NCBI RefSeq assembly: GCF_019468565.1
Contig: NZ_CP080521.1
Coordinates: forward strand, 7,006,001-7,070,000
Length of the DNA stretch: 64,000 nucleotides
Source of the DNA: Pseudonocardia sp. DSM 110487
GTDB taxonomy: Bacteria; Actinomycetota; Actinomycetes; Mycobacteriales; Pseudonocardiaceae
Direction of reading: 5' to 3'
The position numbers were made by a program, and so were the translations under genes. Shown one piece after another: positions 1 to 8,076 of the stretch. Each line of letters opens with the position of its first letter. Within the stretch, counting starts at the first letter, position 1. The notes beneath the pieces are model-generated. The model did not search any database and had not been told where the DNA came from. It saw only the letters and a program-made list of their open reading frames with translations.

Positions 1-222
1 CGCGGGTGCGGGCGGCGTCTCCGGCTCAGCGGTCTCAGTGCCGCTTGAGAAGGCGATCCCGCTTCCGGCCTGGTAGGTACCCGCACGGCGAGGCGGTTCG
101 ACCTGGTCGGGCTCGCGCAGGCTGATCTGGCGCCGGCGGCGCAGCACCACGCCGAGCGCGACGGCGATGATCAGGATCGCCACCACGACGGCGACGACGA
201 TCCACAGGGTCTGCGTGGTCAC
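1..222 (-). CDS. ftsY: FtsY, SRP receptor, N-terminal part (runs off the window)
   Basis: The minus strand from a GTG at 222 encodes 74 residues that leave the window at base 1. Residues 5-27 form one strong hydrophobic segment followed by an RRRR cluster and then an acidic, proline-rich linker. This is the usual N-terminus of actinobacterial FtsY, the membrane-anchored GTPase that docks the signal recognition particle. The NG GTPase domain lies outside the window, so the call rests on the N-terminus and on position directly downstream of smc in the conserved smc-ftsY order. The gap to smc is about 125 bases and holds two palindromes. Confidence 0.8.
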   Translation of the reverse strand, partial: MTTQTLWIVVAVVVAILIIAVALGVVLRRRRQISLREPDQVEPPRRAGTYQAGSGIAFSSGTETAEPETPPAPA

Positions 223-278
223 CGCTCCACCCTGTCACGCCCGGCGGTGGCCGGAGCGCCGAGCACCCCCGTCGCTCT

Positions 279-331
279 CCGACGAGCGGCGCGTTCGTCG
301 GATAGGTTCCGACGAACGCGCCGTTCGTCGG
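279..331. repeat. Two tandem 23-bp palindromes between smc and ftsY
   Basis: Bases 279-301 and 309-331 are two near-identical palindromes of the form CCGACGA..CG..TTCGTCGG, separated by 7 bases. Each can fold as a hairpin on either strand. They lie just past the smc stop and before ftsY, so they could terminate or attenuate smc transcription. A partial match to the half-site (gcgccgttcgtcgg) recurs near 18073 upstream of the DUF899 gene, which suggests a dispersed repeat. Confidence 0.6.
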
Positions 332-346
332 AAAGGAGCGGGGCCG

Positions 347-3300
347 TCAGCTGACGGCGCGGAGGCGCTGGCTGATCACCGTCGTGATGCCGTCGCCGCG
401 CATGCTCACGCCGTAGAGCGCGTCGGCGACCTCCATCGTCGGCTTCTGGTGGGTGATGACGATCAGCTGACTGGCCTCGCGCAGCTCCTCCATGAGGGAG
501 ATGAGCCTGCGGAGGTTGACGTCGTCGAGGGCGGCCTCGATCTCGTCGAGGACGTAGAACGGCGACGGGCGGGCGCGGAAGATGGCCACCAGTAGCGCCA
601 TCGCCGTGAGCGAGCGCTCCCCACCGGACAGCAGCGACAGCCGCTTCACCTTCTTGCCCGGCGGGCGGGCCTCGACCTCGATGCCGGTGGTGAGCATGTC
701 GTCGGGGTCGGTGAGCACGAGCCGGCCGTCGCCGCCGGGGAACAGCGTGGCGAAGACGATCTCGAACTCGCGCGCGACGTCGGCGTAGGCGGTCGTGAAG
801 ACCTCGAGGATCTTGTCGTCGACCTCGCGGACGACCGTGAGCAGGTCACGGCGGGTGTTCTTGAGGTCCTCGAGCTGGGTGGAGAGGAACCGGTAGCGCT
901 CCTCGAGCGCGGCGAACTCCTCCAGTGCGAGCGGGTTGACCTTGCCCAGCAGGGTGAGGTCCTTCTCCGCGCGCCGGGCGCGCCGTTCCTGGGTGCCGCG
1001 GTCGTACGGCATGGACGGGGGCTCGGTGACGTCCTCGCCCCGCTCCTTCGCCGCCTCGTACTCGGCGATCTCGGCGGCCGACGGCGGCACCGGCTCGTCC
1101 GGGCCGTACTCGGCCACCAGGTCGTCGACGGCGAGGCCGTGCTCGCCGAGCACTTTCTCGGTGAGTTGCTCGAGGCGCAGCCTGTTCTGGGCGCGCAGCA
1201 CCTCGTCGCGGTGCACGGCGTCGGTGAGCTTGTCCATGAGCGCCGACAGCCGCCCGGCGGTGGCGCGGGCCTCGCCGAGGGCGCGCTCGCGGGCGTCGCG
1301 GGCCGCAGCGGCGGCGTCGCGCTCCGCGGCGGCCGCGGCGAGCGACTCGGCGATCCGCTCGCTCGCGATCTCCCCCGCCTCGACGACGGCCCGCGCGATC
1401 CGGGCGCTGCGCTCGCGCGACTCGCGGGCGGCCGCGGCCCGCGCCCTCGCCTGGCGTTCCGATGCCGCCTGCCTGCGCAGCGAGTCGGCACGGCCCGCGA
1501 TCGCCCGCGCTCGCTCCTCCGCGGTGCGCAGCTCGAGCCGGGCCTCCACCTCCTCGGCACGGGCCGCCGCGACCGACTCGGCGGCGGCGTCGCGCACCTC
1601 CGTGTCGGGCTCGTCGTCCACGGGCTCGTCCTCGGCCCGTGCGAGCTGCTGCTCGGCCGCCTCCAACGCGAGTAGGGCATCGGAGCGGCGGGACTCGACG
1701 GTGTCGCGGCGCTCGCGCAGCCGCTGCGCCTCGGCCGTGGCGGAGCGGACAACCTGCTCCAACCGGCCGAGCTGCGCCGATGCGGCGGCCTTGCGCGTAT
1801 CCGCTGCGCTCTGCACCCGCTTGGCGGCCTCGAGGTCGACGAGCCGGGCGGCCTCCTCGGCGCGGGCGCCCTCCAGCGCGGGGTGCAGCCGGGCGAGCTC
1901 CTCCTCGACGGCCTCGCGGCGTTCGAGGGCCTCGTTCACCGCCGCCTGCACGTCGAGCGCGCTCGACGCCGCGCCCGACCCGCCGGAGGCGCGGGCGGCT
2001 CCGAGCACGTCGCCGTCGCGGGTGACGGCGGTGAGCTCGGGGTGTTCGGCGACCACGGCCCGGGCGGCGGCGAGATCGTCGACGACGAGGACGCCGTCGA
2101 GCAACCGCGCGACGGCGGAGGCGACCGAGGGTTCGGCGGTGACGGACTCGAGGGCCCACCGCCCGACGGGAGGTTCAGGAACGCCACGTTCCTGTCCCCC
2201 AGGTTCAGGAATGTGGCGTTCCTGAACCTCGGGGGCGACCACCAGGCTGGCTCTGCCTGCGTCGCGACTCCGCAGCAGCTGGAGAGCCGTCACCGCCGCA
2301 TCGGGCGATTCCACGGCCAGTGCGTCGGAGAGCTCCCCGAGGGCGGCGGCCACCGCGGCCCGGGCCTCCGGCTCCACCGTGAGCAGGCCGGAGAGCGGCC
2401 CGAGCACACCGTCGGTGCCGACGAGCTCGCCGGAACCGTCACGGCGGGCGAGGCTCACCGACAGGGCGTCGACGCGCGCCCGCCAGTGCGCGCGCTGCTG
2501 CTCCAGCTCGCGCTCGCGGGCCACCAGCTCGGCCACCCTCGCCCTGGCGGCCTGATGCGCCTCGGCGGCCTGTGCGCTGCGCTGCTCCAGCCCGGTGTCG
2601 CCCTCGTCGAGGGTGCCGAGCTCGTCGCGCGCGTGCTCCAGCTCGACCTCGGCCGCGGCGGTGCGCTCTTGTGCCTCCGCCAGCGCCTCCGAGAGCCGCT
2701 CGATCTCGTCGGCCGTGGCGGCGGCGCCGCTGCGCAGCGCCTCGGCACGGCCGGCGAGGGTGGCGATGCCCGCCTTGCGGTCGGCGAGGGCCCGGACGGC
2801 CGCCATGTGGGCGCGCTCGGCGGCGGCGAGGATCTTCTCGTGTTCGGCACGTTCCTCGAGGATGTCCGACAGCCGCCGCCGGGCCTCGGCGACGGCCGCA
2901 ACCAGCTCCGCCTCCTCCTCCGCGATGGCGTCGGCCTCTGCATCGAGCTCGTCGGGGTCGCGGCCGGGGGCGCGTTCCTGCGGGTCGGCCAGGTGCCGGG
3001 TGCGTTCCTGCGCCAGCCGGACGGTGCCGGCCAGGCGTTCGGCGAGCGCCGAGAGCCGGTACCAGGTGTCCTGGGCGGCGGCCAGGCGCGGTGCGTCCTG
3101 GGCGAGGGCGGCTTCCAGCCGCTCCTGCTCGACGCGCGCGACCGACAGCTGCTCCTCGACCTCGGCGCGCCGGGCGCGGGCGCCGGCCTCGTCGGCCTCC
3201 TCGCGGGCGAGCTGCGTGCGCACGGTGACGATGTCGTCGGCGGCCAGGCGCAGCCGGGCGTCGCGCAGCTCGGACTGCACCGACTGGGCGCGGCGCGCGA

Positions 3301-3931
3301 TCTCGGCCTGCCGGCCCAGCGGCTTGAGCTGGCGACGCAGCTCCGCGGTGAGGTCGGTGAGCCGGGTGAGGTTGGCCTGCATCGCGTCGAGCTTGCGGAG
3401 GGCCTTCTCCTTGCGCTTGCGGTGCTTGAGGACGCCCGCGGCCTCCTCGATGTACGCACGGCGGTCCTCAGGCTTGCTCTGGAGCACGGAGTCGAGCTGC
3501 CCCTGCCCCACGATGACGTGCATCTCGCGGCCGATGCCGGAGTCGGACAGCAACTCCTGGATGTCGAGGAGGCGGCAGGAGTTGCCGTTGATCTCGTACT
3601 CGCCCGCCCCGTCGCGGAACATCCGACGGGTGATCGACACCTCTGAGTAGTCGATGGGCAGCGCCGCGTCGGAGTTGTCGATCGTGAGCGTGACCTCGGC
3701 GCGGCCCAGCGGGGCCCGCCCCGAGGTGCCGGCGAAGATGACGTCCTCCATCTTTCCGCCGCGCAGGGCCTTGGCACCCTGCTCGCCGAGCACCCAGCTG
3801 ATCGCGTCGACGACGTTGGACTTTCCCGAGCCGTTGGGGCCGACGACGCACGTGATGCCCGGCTCCAACCGAAGGGTCGTCGCCGAGGCGAAGGACTTGA
3901 AGCCCTTCAGCGTCAGGCTCTTCAGGTGCAC
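347..3931 (-). CDS. smc: SMC chromosome segregation ATPase
   Basis: The 1,194-residue protein is the core ATPase of the SMC-ScpAB condensin that compacts and resolves the chromosome. The Walker A motif GPNGSGKS is at residues 31-38. Long coiled coils flank a central hinge (about 500-660). The ABC signature LSGGE lies near residue 1,100, followed by Walker B (VLDEIEAALDD) and the late THQKPTM segment. The GTG at 3931 is chosen because the classical start (HLKSLTLKGFKSF) begins there; 30 further open codons upstream look non-coding. The length is normal for actinobacteria. The hinge carries an unusual in-frame tandem decapeptide derived from a palindromic repeat. It follows acyP by 44 bases and precedes ftsY. 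Confidence 0.97.
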   Translation of the reverse strand: MHLKSLTLKGFKSFASATTLRLEPGITCVVGPNGSGKSNVVDAISWVLGEQGAKALRGGKMEDVIFAGTSGRAPLGRAEVTLTIDNSDAALPIDYSEVSITRRMFRDGAGEYEINGNSCRLLDIQELLSDSGIGREMHVIVGQGQLDSVLQSKPEDRRAYIEEAAGVLKHRKRKEKALRKLDAMQANLTRLTDLTAELRRQLKPLGRQAEIARRAQSVQSELRDARLRLAADDIVTVRTQLAREEADEAGARARRAEVEEQLSVARVEQERLEAALAQDAPRLAAAQDTWYRLSALAERLAGTVRLAQERTRHLADPQERAPGRDPDELDAEADAIAEEEAELVAAVAEARRRLSDILEERAEHEKILAAAERAHMAAVRALADRKAGIATLAGRAEALRSGAAATADEIERLSEALAEAQERTAAAEVELEHARDELGTLDEGDTGLEQRSAQAAEAHQAARARVAELVARERELEQQRAHWRARVDALSVSLARRDGSGELVGTDGVLGPLSGLLTVEPEARAAVAAALGELSDALAVESPDAAVTALQLLRSRDAGRASLVVAPEVQERHIPEPGGQERGVPEPPVGRWALESVTAEPSVASAVARLLDGVLVVDDLAAARAVVAEHPELTAVTRDGDVLGAARASGGSGAASSALDVQAAVNEALERREAVEEELARLHPALEGARAEEAARLVDLEAAKRVQSAADTRKAAASAQLGRLEQVVRSATAEAQRLRERRDTVESRRSDALLALEAAEQQLARAEDEPVDDEPDTEVRDAAAESVAAARAEEVEARLELRTAEERARAIAGRADSLRRQAASERQARARAAAARESRERSARIARAVVEAGEIASERIAESLAAAAAERDAAAAARDARERALGEARATAGRLSALMDKLTDAVHRDEVLRAQNRLRLEQLTEKVLGEHGLAVDDLVAEYGPDEPVPPSAAEIAEYEAAKERGEDVTEPPSMPYDRGTQERRARRAEKDLTLLGKVNPLALEEFAALEERYRFLSTQLEDLKNTRRDLLTVVREVDDKILEVFTTAYADVAREFEIVFATLFPGGDGRLVLTDPDDMLTTGIEVEARPPGKKVKRLSLLSGGERSLTAMALLVAIFRARPSPFYVLDEIEAALDDVNLRRLISLMEELREASQLIVITHQKPTMEVADALYGVSMRGDGITTVISQRLRAVS
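2171..2229. repeat. Palindromic repeat, two units, inside the smc hinge region
   Basis: Two units start 30 bases apart, at 2171 and 2201. Each begins AGGTTCAGGAA and has the complementary arm TTCCTG or TTCCTGAACCT. In smc they read as two consecutive decapeptides of the pattern QERxxPEPxx, around residues 567-587. A third copy lies at 39137-39165. The arms make each unit a potential hairpin in DNA or mRNA. Confidence 0.85.
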
Positions 3932-3975
3932 GGGCGGGGTTCTCCAAAGACGTGGACAGTCGATCGAGGTTACCG

Positions 3976-4266
3976 CTAGCGCTCCTCGAACCCCCGCAGG
4001 CCGCCGCGCGCCTCGCTCCATTGCTCGACGACGTGATCGACACGGCCCGGAGTCGATTCGCTACGCAGCGCGGCCAAAAGTAACTCACATGGGTGATGTT
4101 CACCCTCGGCAACAACCACGACACGTCCGTCTGGAAGATTGCGCGCGCTGCCCACGAGGCCGAGTTCGAGGGCGCGAGAACGAGTCCACCAGCGGAAACC
4201 GACGCCCTGTACGTGACCGTGCACCCATGCCGTGAGCCGCACTGCCTCATCGCTGCGGGTGATCAC
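3976..4266 (-). CDS. acyP: Acylphosphatase
   Basis: This 96-residue protein hydrolyses acyl phosphates such as 1,3-bisphosphoglycerate and carbamoyl phosphate in the cytosol. It shows the family signature VxGxVQGVGFRWWTR at residues 15-29, which contains the catalytic Arg in GFR, and the conserved Asn in SARNLPDGRV (about residue 43) that positions the nucleophilic water. Length is typical. The start is a GTG at 4266. It sits directly upstream of smc on the same strand, an order common in actinobacteria, and is divergent from the CAP-domain gene with only 21 bases between start codons. Confidence 0.93.
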   Translation of the reverse strand: MITRSDEAVRLTAWVHGHVQGVGFRWWTRSRALELGLVGSARNLPDGRVVVVAEGEHHPCELLLAALRSESTPGRVDHVVEQWSEARGGLRGFEER

Positions 4267-4273
4267 GAACTGC

Positions 4274-4279
4274 TAGCTT
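4274..4279 (+). promoter_or_regulatory. -10 element (TAGCTT) of a probable leaderless transcript
   Basis: A TANNNT hexamer ends 8 bases before the GTG at 4288. There is no Shine-Dalgarno sequence, so transcription would start at or next to the start codon. The same arrangement recurs at several other genes in the window. Confidence 0.45.
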
Positions 4280-4287
4280 ACCCGTTC

Positions 4288-4992
4288 GTGCCCCCCAACC
4301 GGTCTAACGCCGGTGCGCAGATGCTCGCACTCGCGACCGGCGTCGTGCTGGTCGCCGGGGTCGCGGTCGCGACCTTCTCTGACGAGATCGTGCCCACCGA
4401 ACTGCGCACAGATTCGATCGCCGCGACGACCGGCTCCCCCTTCGGCGCCGACGTGGTGCCGCGGGCAGCGCAGGTGGACGACCGCCCGCCGCCCACGGAG
4501 ATCTCGACGGTGCACGCGTTCGCGTCGGTGCCCGGTGAAACCGCGGGCGGCCCCCCGGCCGCCCCGGAGAAGCCCCCGCCCGCGCCGCCGGCCCCCGCGG
4601 CTCCGCCGAAGCGCGAACCCGTCGCGGTCTCCGGCGCCATGGGGGAGGTCATCACGCTGACCAACCAGCGCAGGCGCGACGCGGGTTGCGGCGACCTCGC
4701 ACCCGACGGCCGGCTGACCCGCGCCGCCCAGGCCCACGCATCGGACATGAACGAGAAGGGCTACTTCGACCACGTGAGCCGGGACGGGCGGCGCTTCGAG
4801 CAGCGCGTCCGGGCGGCGGGCTACCCGCGGCCGGGGGCAGAGAACATCGCCAAGGGCCAGACGAGCGCGAGCCAGGTGGTGAAGGAGTGGATGGCGTCCC
4901 CGTCGCACCGATCGGCGATGCTGACGTGCGCCTTCACGACGATCGGCGTGGCGCGGTCGGGCAACTACTGGGTGCAGGAGTTCGGCAGGTAG
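4288..4992 (+). CDS. Membrane-anchored CAP (SCP/PR-1) domain protein
   Basis: The 234-residue protein has one N-terminal transmembrane segment (about 11-26), a linker rich in Pro and Ala (about 65-115), and a C-terminal CAP domain from about 118. Conserved CAP residues are visible: His in AQAHASDM, His in YFDHVS, Glu in GAENIAKG and His in SPSHRSAML. Bacterial proteins of this type are exported and cell-surface associated; their activity is mostly unknown. A longer open frame begins at 4093 but would lie antisense to acyP, so the GTG at 4288 is preferred. A strong hairpin follows the stop. Confidence 0.88.
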   Translation: MPPNRSNAGAQMLALATGVVLVAGVAVATFSDEIVPTELRTDSIAATTGSPFGADVVPRAAQVDDRPPPTEISTVHAFASVPGETAGGPPAAPEKPPPAPPAPAAPPKREPVAVSGAMGEVITLTNQRRRDAGCGDLAPDGRLTRAAQAHASDMNEKGYFDHVSRDGRRFEQRVRAAGYPRPGAENIAKGQTSASQVVKEWMASPSHRSAMLTCAFTTIGVARSGNYWVQEFGR

Positions 4993-4996
4993 GAAA

Positions 4997-5035
4997 GGGT
5001 CCGTGCCGGCGCCCCCGACGTGCCGGCACGGACCC
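4997..5035. terminator. Bidirectional terminator hairpin
   Basis: Perfect 14-base arms (4997-5010 and 5022-5035) flank an 11-base loop. The hairpin lies between the stops of two convergent genes, the CAP protein and the PadR-linked membrane protein, so it can serve both. No U-tract follows, as is common in high-GC actinobacteria. Confidence 0.75.
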
Positions 5036-5040
5036 CGGGC

Positions 5041-6237
5041 TCAGCGGGTCGGCGGAACGCCCGGCGTGGGGACGGATGAGGGCACGAGCGGTGTTGCCGA
5101 CGGAGCCGGTGGCACCGACACGACGGGCGGGGCGAGCTCCGCGGTCGGCATGTCAGTCGCGGCCCCGGCGCCCGGTGCGGGCGTCGTCGGCACCGCGACC
5201 ACCAGCGGCCCGGGTGGGGTGTACCGGCAGCCACCGGTGCGCGGGTCGTAGTCCCACGTTCCCCGCGGGTAGGCCGCATTGCCGCCGGGATCGGCGCCGT
5301 CGTCATGGCCCACGCACTCCGAGCCCGCCGCGTCGATCGGCATGCCGTCCTGGTCGAACAGGTACACGCCGGTGAGCGGGTTGCCCGCGGCGTCCACCGG
5401 GCGGATGTCCCGGATCTCCCGTTCCGAGTCCTGCCACAGTCCCGGCATGGAGACGGGGTAGCTCGAGGCCGAGCTCTCGTAGGAGCGAGGCATGCCTGCG
5501 GCGAGCATCCACGTCAGCACCAGTGCGGCCAGCACGTTCAGCGGCACCACGATCCAGAGCCAGCGCCGGTCCCGCCGGGTGCCGTGCCCCACCCAGATCG
5601 ACACGGGCACGGCGACGAGCGCGAGCAGCAGCACGGCGGGCGCCTCGCCACCGAAGACCGCCACGACGAGCCCGGCGGCCGCGATCGCCCGCACGACCCA
5701 CCAGGCGGGCTGGAGGCTCGCGACGAAATCGGCGGCCGTGCCCGCCGCGCCGTCCTCTGGACGAGCCCCGACGAGCCACCGGACCTCCGGCAGCGCGGCC
5801 ACGCTCGGCACGTGCGGCCCGTCGCGGATCACGAGCGGCAGCCCGAGCGCACCGACCAACAGCCCGACGAACAGGACGAACGGCTCACCTGCCGCGGCCC
5901 CGAGCAGGAACACCAGCGCCCCTGCCGCCGGCACCGCGATCGCGAGCCGGGCGAGCCCGTGGCGGGGCCGTTCGGCCCCCTCGGAAGCGGCGGGGTAACC
6001 GGCCGCCGCGCGCAGCTCGGCGGCGTAGGCGCTCGGCGAGCCCAGCCGCGCGGTCAGTGCGGCGCCGTCCGCCTCACCGCCGAGCTCGGCGGTGAGGTCC
6101 GCAAGGTGCGCACGGACGTCGTCGAGGATCTCCGCGACCTCCGGCGCCGGGAGATCGGCCAGCGCCGCCCGCACACCCGCCAGGTACTCCTCGGCCGCGG
6201 GGCTCGCCAGTTGCACCGTCGATCCGTCGTCGCTCAC
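5041..6237 (-). CDS. Membrane protein with N-terminal HAAS-like domain, PadR partner
   Basis: This 398-residue protein starts at a GTG at 6237 that overlaps the padR stop by 4 bases. Residues about 10-75 (EEYLAGVRAALADLP, then a helical segment ending in LGSPSAYAAELRAAAGY) resemble the HAAS domain often encoded next to PadR regulators. Six or so hydrophobic segments follow between about 95 and 265. The C-terminal 130 residues look extracytoplasmic, contain two Cys and end in a Pro/Ala/Val-rich tail. The specific role is not known. Coupling suggests it is controlled by, or signals with, the PadR protein. Confidence 0.72.
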   Translation of the reverse strand: MSDDGSTVQLASPAAEEYLAGVRAALADLPAPEVAEILDDVRAHLADLTAELGGEADGAALTARLGSPSAYAAELRAAAGYPAASEGAERPRHGLARLAIAVPAAGALVFLLGAAAGEPFVLFVGLLVGALGLPLVIRDGPHVPSVAALPEVRWLVGARPEDGAAGTAADFVASLQPAWWVVRAIAAAGLVVAVFGGEAPAVLLLALVAVPVSIWVGHGTRRDRRWLWIVVPLNVLAALVLTWMLAAGMPRSYESSASSYPVSMPGLWQDSEREIRDIRPVDAAGNPLTGVYLFDQDGMPIDAAGSECVGHDDGADPGGNAAYPRGTWDYDPRTGGCRYTPPGPLVVAVPTTPAPGAGAATDMPTAELAPPVVSVPPAPSATPLVPSSVPTPGVPPTR

Positions 6238-6554
6238 GCCGCAGCCACCAGCCCTTCCATCGTCTCGGCGAACGCCCGCCATGTCTTCGCCATCTCGCGG
6301 AGGCGGTCGCGCCCCGGCGGGTTCAGGCTGTAGTACTTGCGGTGCGGGCCCTCCTCGCTCGGCACCACGTACGAGGTGAGGAGCCCGGCGTTGTAGAGCC
6401 GGCGGAGCGTGCCGTACACCGAGGCGTCACCCACCTCGTTCAGTCCGGCGGCGCGCAGGCCACGCACCACCTCGTAGCCGTAGCCGTCGCCGCGGTCGAG
6501 CACCGCGAGCACGGCGAGGTCGAGCACACCCTTGAGCAGTTGACTCGTGTCCAT
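6234..6554 (-). CDS. PadR-family transcriptional regulator
   Basis: The 106-residue protein has the winged-helix pattern of PadR regulators: LLKGVLDLAVLAVLDRGDGYGYEV, then a recognition helix around DASVYGTLRRLYNAGLL and the wing with EEGPHRKYYSLNPPGR. The ATG at 6554 follows a strong AAGGGGGG ribosome site and is preferred to an upstream frame beginning at 6593. The promoter contains a -10 hexamer (TACTGT, 6580-6585, minus strand) that overlaps a perfect palindrome, so autoregulation is likely. It is the first gene of a two-gene operon with the HAAS-like membrane protein. Confidence 0.92.
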   Translation of the reverse strand: MDTSQLLKGVLDLAVLAVLDRGDGYGYEVVRGLRAAGLNEVGDASVYGTLRRLYNAGLLTSYVVPSEEGPHRKYYSLNPPGRDRLREMAKTWRAFAETMEGLVAAA

Positions 6555-6583
6555 GCCTCGCCCCCCTTCTGTGCGGTGCACAG

Positions 6584-6602
6584 TACTACGCATCGCGTAG
6601 TA
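6584..6602. promoter_or_regulatory. Probable PadR operator
   Basis: TACTACGC and GCGTAGTA form a perfect 8-base inverted repeat with a 3-base centre. It overlaps the padR -10 hexamer by two bases and lies 30 bases upstream of the padR start. Its position would let a bound dimer block RNA polymerase. Confidence 0.7.
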
Positions 6603-6630
6603 GCGCGCACGGGGTCGACGAGCGGCCGCG

Positions 6631-8040
6631 TCATGCCGTCCTGAGCCGGGCGAGGATGATGATCGACGCGGCCACCGTCGCGCCTGCCAGTAGCGCCGAC
6701 GACCACGCGAGGGCGGGCCCGTACGCCGGCGCGGGGGACGGGCCCGGCGGGAGCAGGGCCATGAACGCGCCGCCGACCCCGGTCACGCCTACGACGTTTC
6801 CCACTTGTGTGGTGGTGAGCAGCAGCCCGGACGCCGCGCCTGCCGCGGAGTCCGGAACGGCAGTCAGGACCAGCGAAATGACGGGGTTCGTCGCGAACCC
6901 CTGGCCCAGCCCGGCCACCAGCATCACGAGGGCGACGAGCGCGGGCTGCAGGTCCTCCGGCGCGGACGTGGCGACGAGCACGAGGGCGCCGAGTGCCATC
7001 GCGACGATCCCGCTTCCCGCGGCGGGGATGGCTGCCCCCGCCCTGGTCAGCCGCGGTGCGACTGCCGACGCGACAGCGAACCCGAGGCCGAGCGGCGCGA
7101 ACACGAGTCCTGTCTCGAGCGGCGACCGGCCGAGCCCGTCCTGCAGATACTGGGTCAGGACGAAGACCAGTGGCGCGCCCGCACCTGCCGCGTACAGCAG
7201 GAGGACGACGACGATGCCCGCCGAGAACCGGCGCTCCGCGAACAGATGCGGCGGCAGCACCGGCGCGCGGTGCCGCCGCTCGTGCACCAGGAACCCGGCG
7301 ACGAGCGCCGGCACGGCGGCCAGCAGCGCCACCGTCCACCACGGCCAGCCACTCTCCGGGCCATGGCTGACCGGCACGAACAACGCCAGCAGCGCGGCGG
7401 CTCCGAGAGCGGCGCCGAGCAGGTCCAGGTCGCGGACGCCGTCCCCGCGCGACTCCCCCACGGCCAGCGCAGCCCCGGCGAGCACGACGGCGCCGAGCGG
7501 GAGGTTCACGAGGAACGCCGTCCGCCAGCCCAGCCCGGCGATGTCGAGCCCGACGAGCAGCCCTCCGAACGCCGGGCCGAAGACCACCCCGAGACCGATC
7601 GTGGCGCCGTACCAGCCGACCGCGCGTTCCCGCTCCCCGATCGCGTAGCTGCTCCGGATGATCGACAGCACCTGCGGCAGCACCGCCGCCGCGGCCAGCC
7701 CCTGCGCGAGGCGCGCTCCCACGAGCGAACCCGCTGCCGGCGCCGTCCCGGCTACCAGCGAGGCCGCCACGTAGCCGGACATGCCGGCCAGGAAGAGCCT
7801 GCGGCGTCCGTACCGATCGCCGAGCCGCCCTCCCAGGACGAGCCCCGTCCCGTAGGTCACCCCGTAGCCGGCGACGATCCACTGCGCCTGGGCCGCGGTC
7901 GCCCCCAGGTCGGACCGGATCGCCGGGAGCGCGACCGTGACGACGAACGGGTCCAGCACCCCCATGAACGATCCCAGCAGCAGTGCCGGCAGCGCGAGCC
8001 GGCGGTGGCCCAGGGCGCTGCCCCGCGCGTCCCTACCCAC
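6631..8040 (-). CDS. MFS drug-type transporter (DHA2-like)
   Basis: A 469-residue major facilitator with about 14 hydrophobic segments. The first helix (ALPALLLGSFMGVLDPFVVTVALPAI) and the following loop motif (GGRLGDRYGRRRLF) are typical of the EmrB/QacA-type drug/proton antiporters. The substrate cannot be told from sequence. The start is uncertain: GTG at 8040 or GTG at 8073; both lie next to the divergent corA start at 8077. The stop is 76 bases upstream of the padR start, a gap that holds the PadR operator; PadR proteins often control nearby efflux genes, but this gene ends there rather than starting, so control by that site is unlikely. Confidence 0.85.
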   Translation of the reverse strand: MGRDARGSALGHRRLALPALLLGSFMGVLDPFVVTVALPAIRSDLGATAAQAQWIVAGYGVTYGTGLVLGGRLGDRYGRRRLFLAGMSGYVAASLVAGTAPAAGSLVGARLAQGLAAAAVLPQVLSIIRSSYAIGERERAVGWYGATIGLGVVFGPAFGGLLVGLDIAGLGWRTAFLVNLPLGAVVLAGAALAVGESRGDGVRDLDLLGAALGAAALLALFVPVSHGPESGWPWWTVALLAAVPALVAGFLVHERRHRAPVLPPHLFAERRFSAGIVVVLLLYAAGAGAPLVFVLTQYLQDGLGRSPLETGLVFAPLGLGFAVASAVAPRLTRAGAAIPAAGSGIVAMALGALVLVATSAPEDLQPALVALVMLVAGLGQGFATNPVISLVLTAVPDSAAGAASGLLLTTTQVGNVVGVTGVGGAFMALLPPGPSPAPAYGPALAWSSALLAGATVAASIIILARLRTA

Positions 8041-8064
8041 ACCACCGCGTTCCCGCTCCGCGGT

Positions 8065-8070
8065 TAGTCT
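8065..8070 (+). promoter_or_regulatory. -10 element (TAGTCT) of corA, probably leaderless
   Basis: The TANNNT hexamer ends 6 bases before the corA ATG at 8077, and no ribosome-binding site is present, which fits a leaderless mRNA. Confidence 0.5.
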
Positions 8071-8076
8071 CACGCC

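Noticed and set aside
936..2225. Plus-strand open frame inside smc
   Set aside because: It is antisense to SMC coiled coil and lacks any start signal.
3932..4021. Extension of smc by 30 codons upstream
   Set aside because: The GTG at 3931 gives the canonical SMC N-terminus; the extension would overlap acyP.
6580..8073. PadR control of the MFS exporter through the palindrome at 6584
   Set aside because: The palindrome is at the 3' end of the MFS gene, whose promoter is near 8.05 kb.
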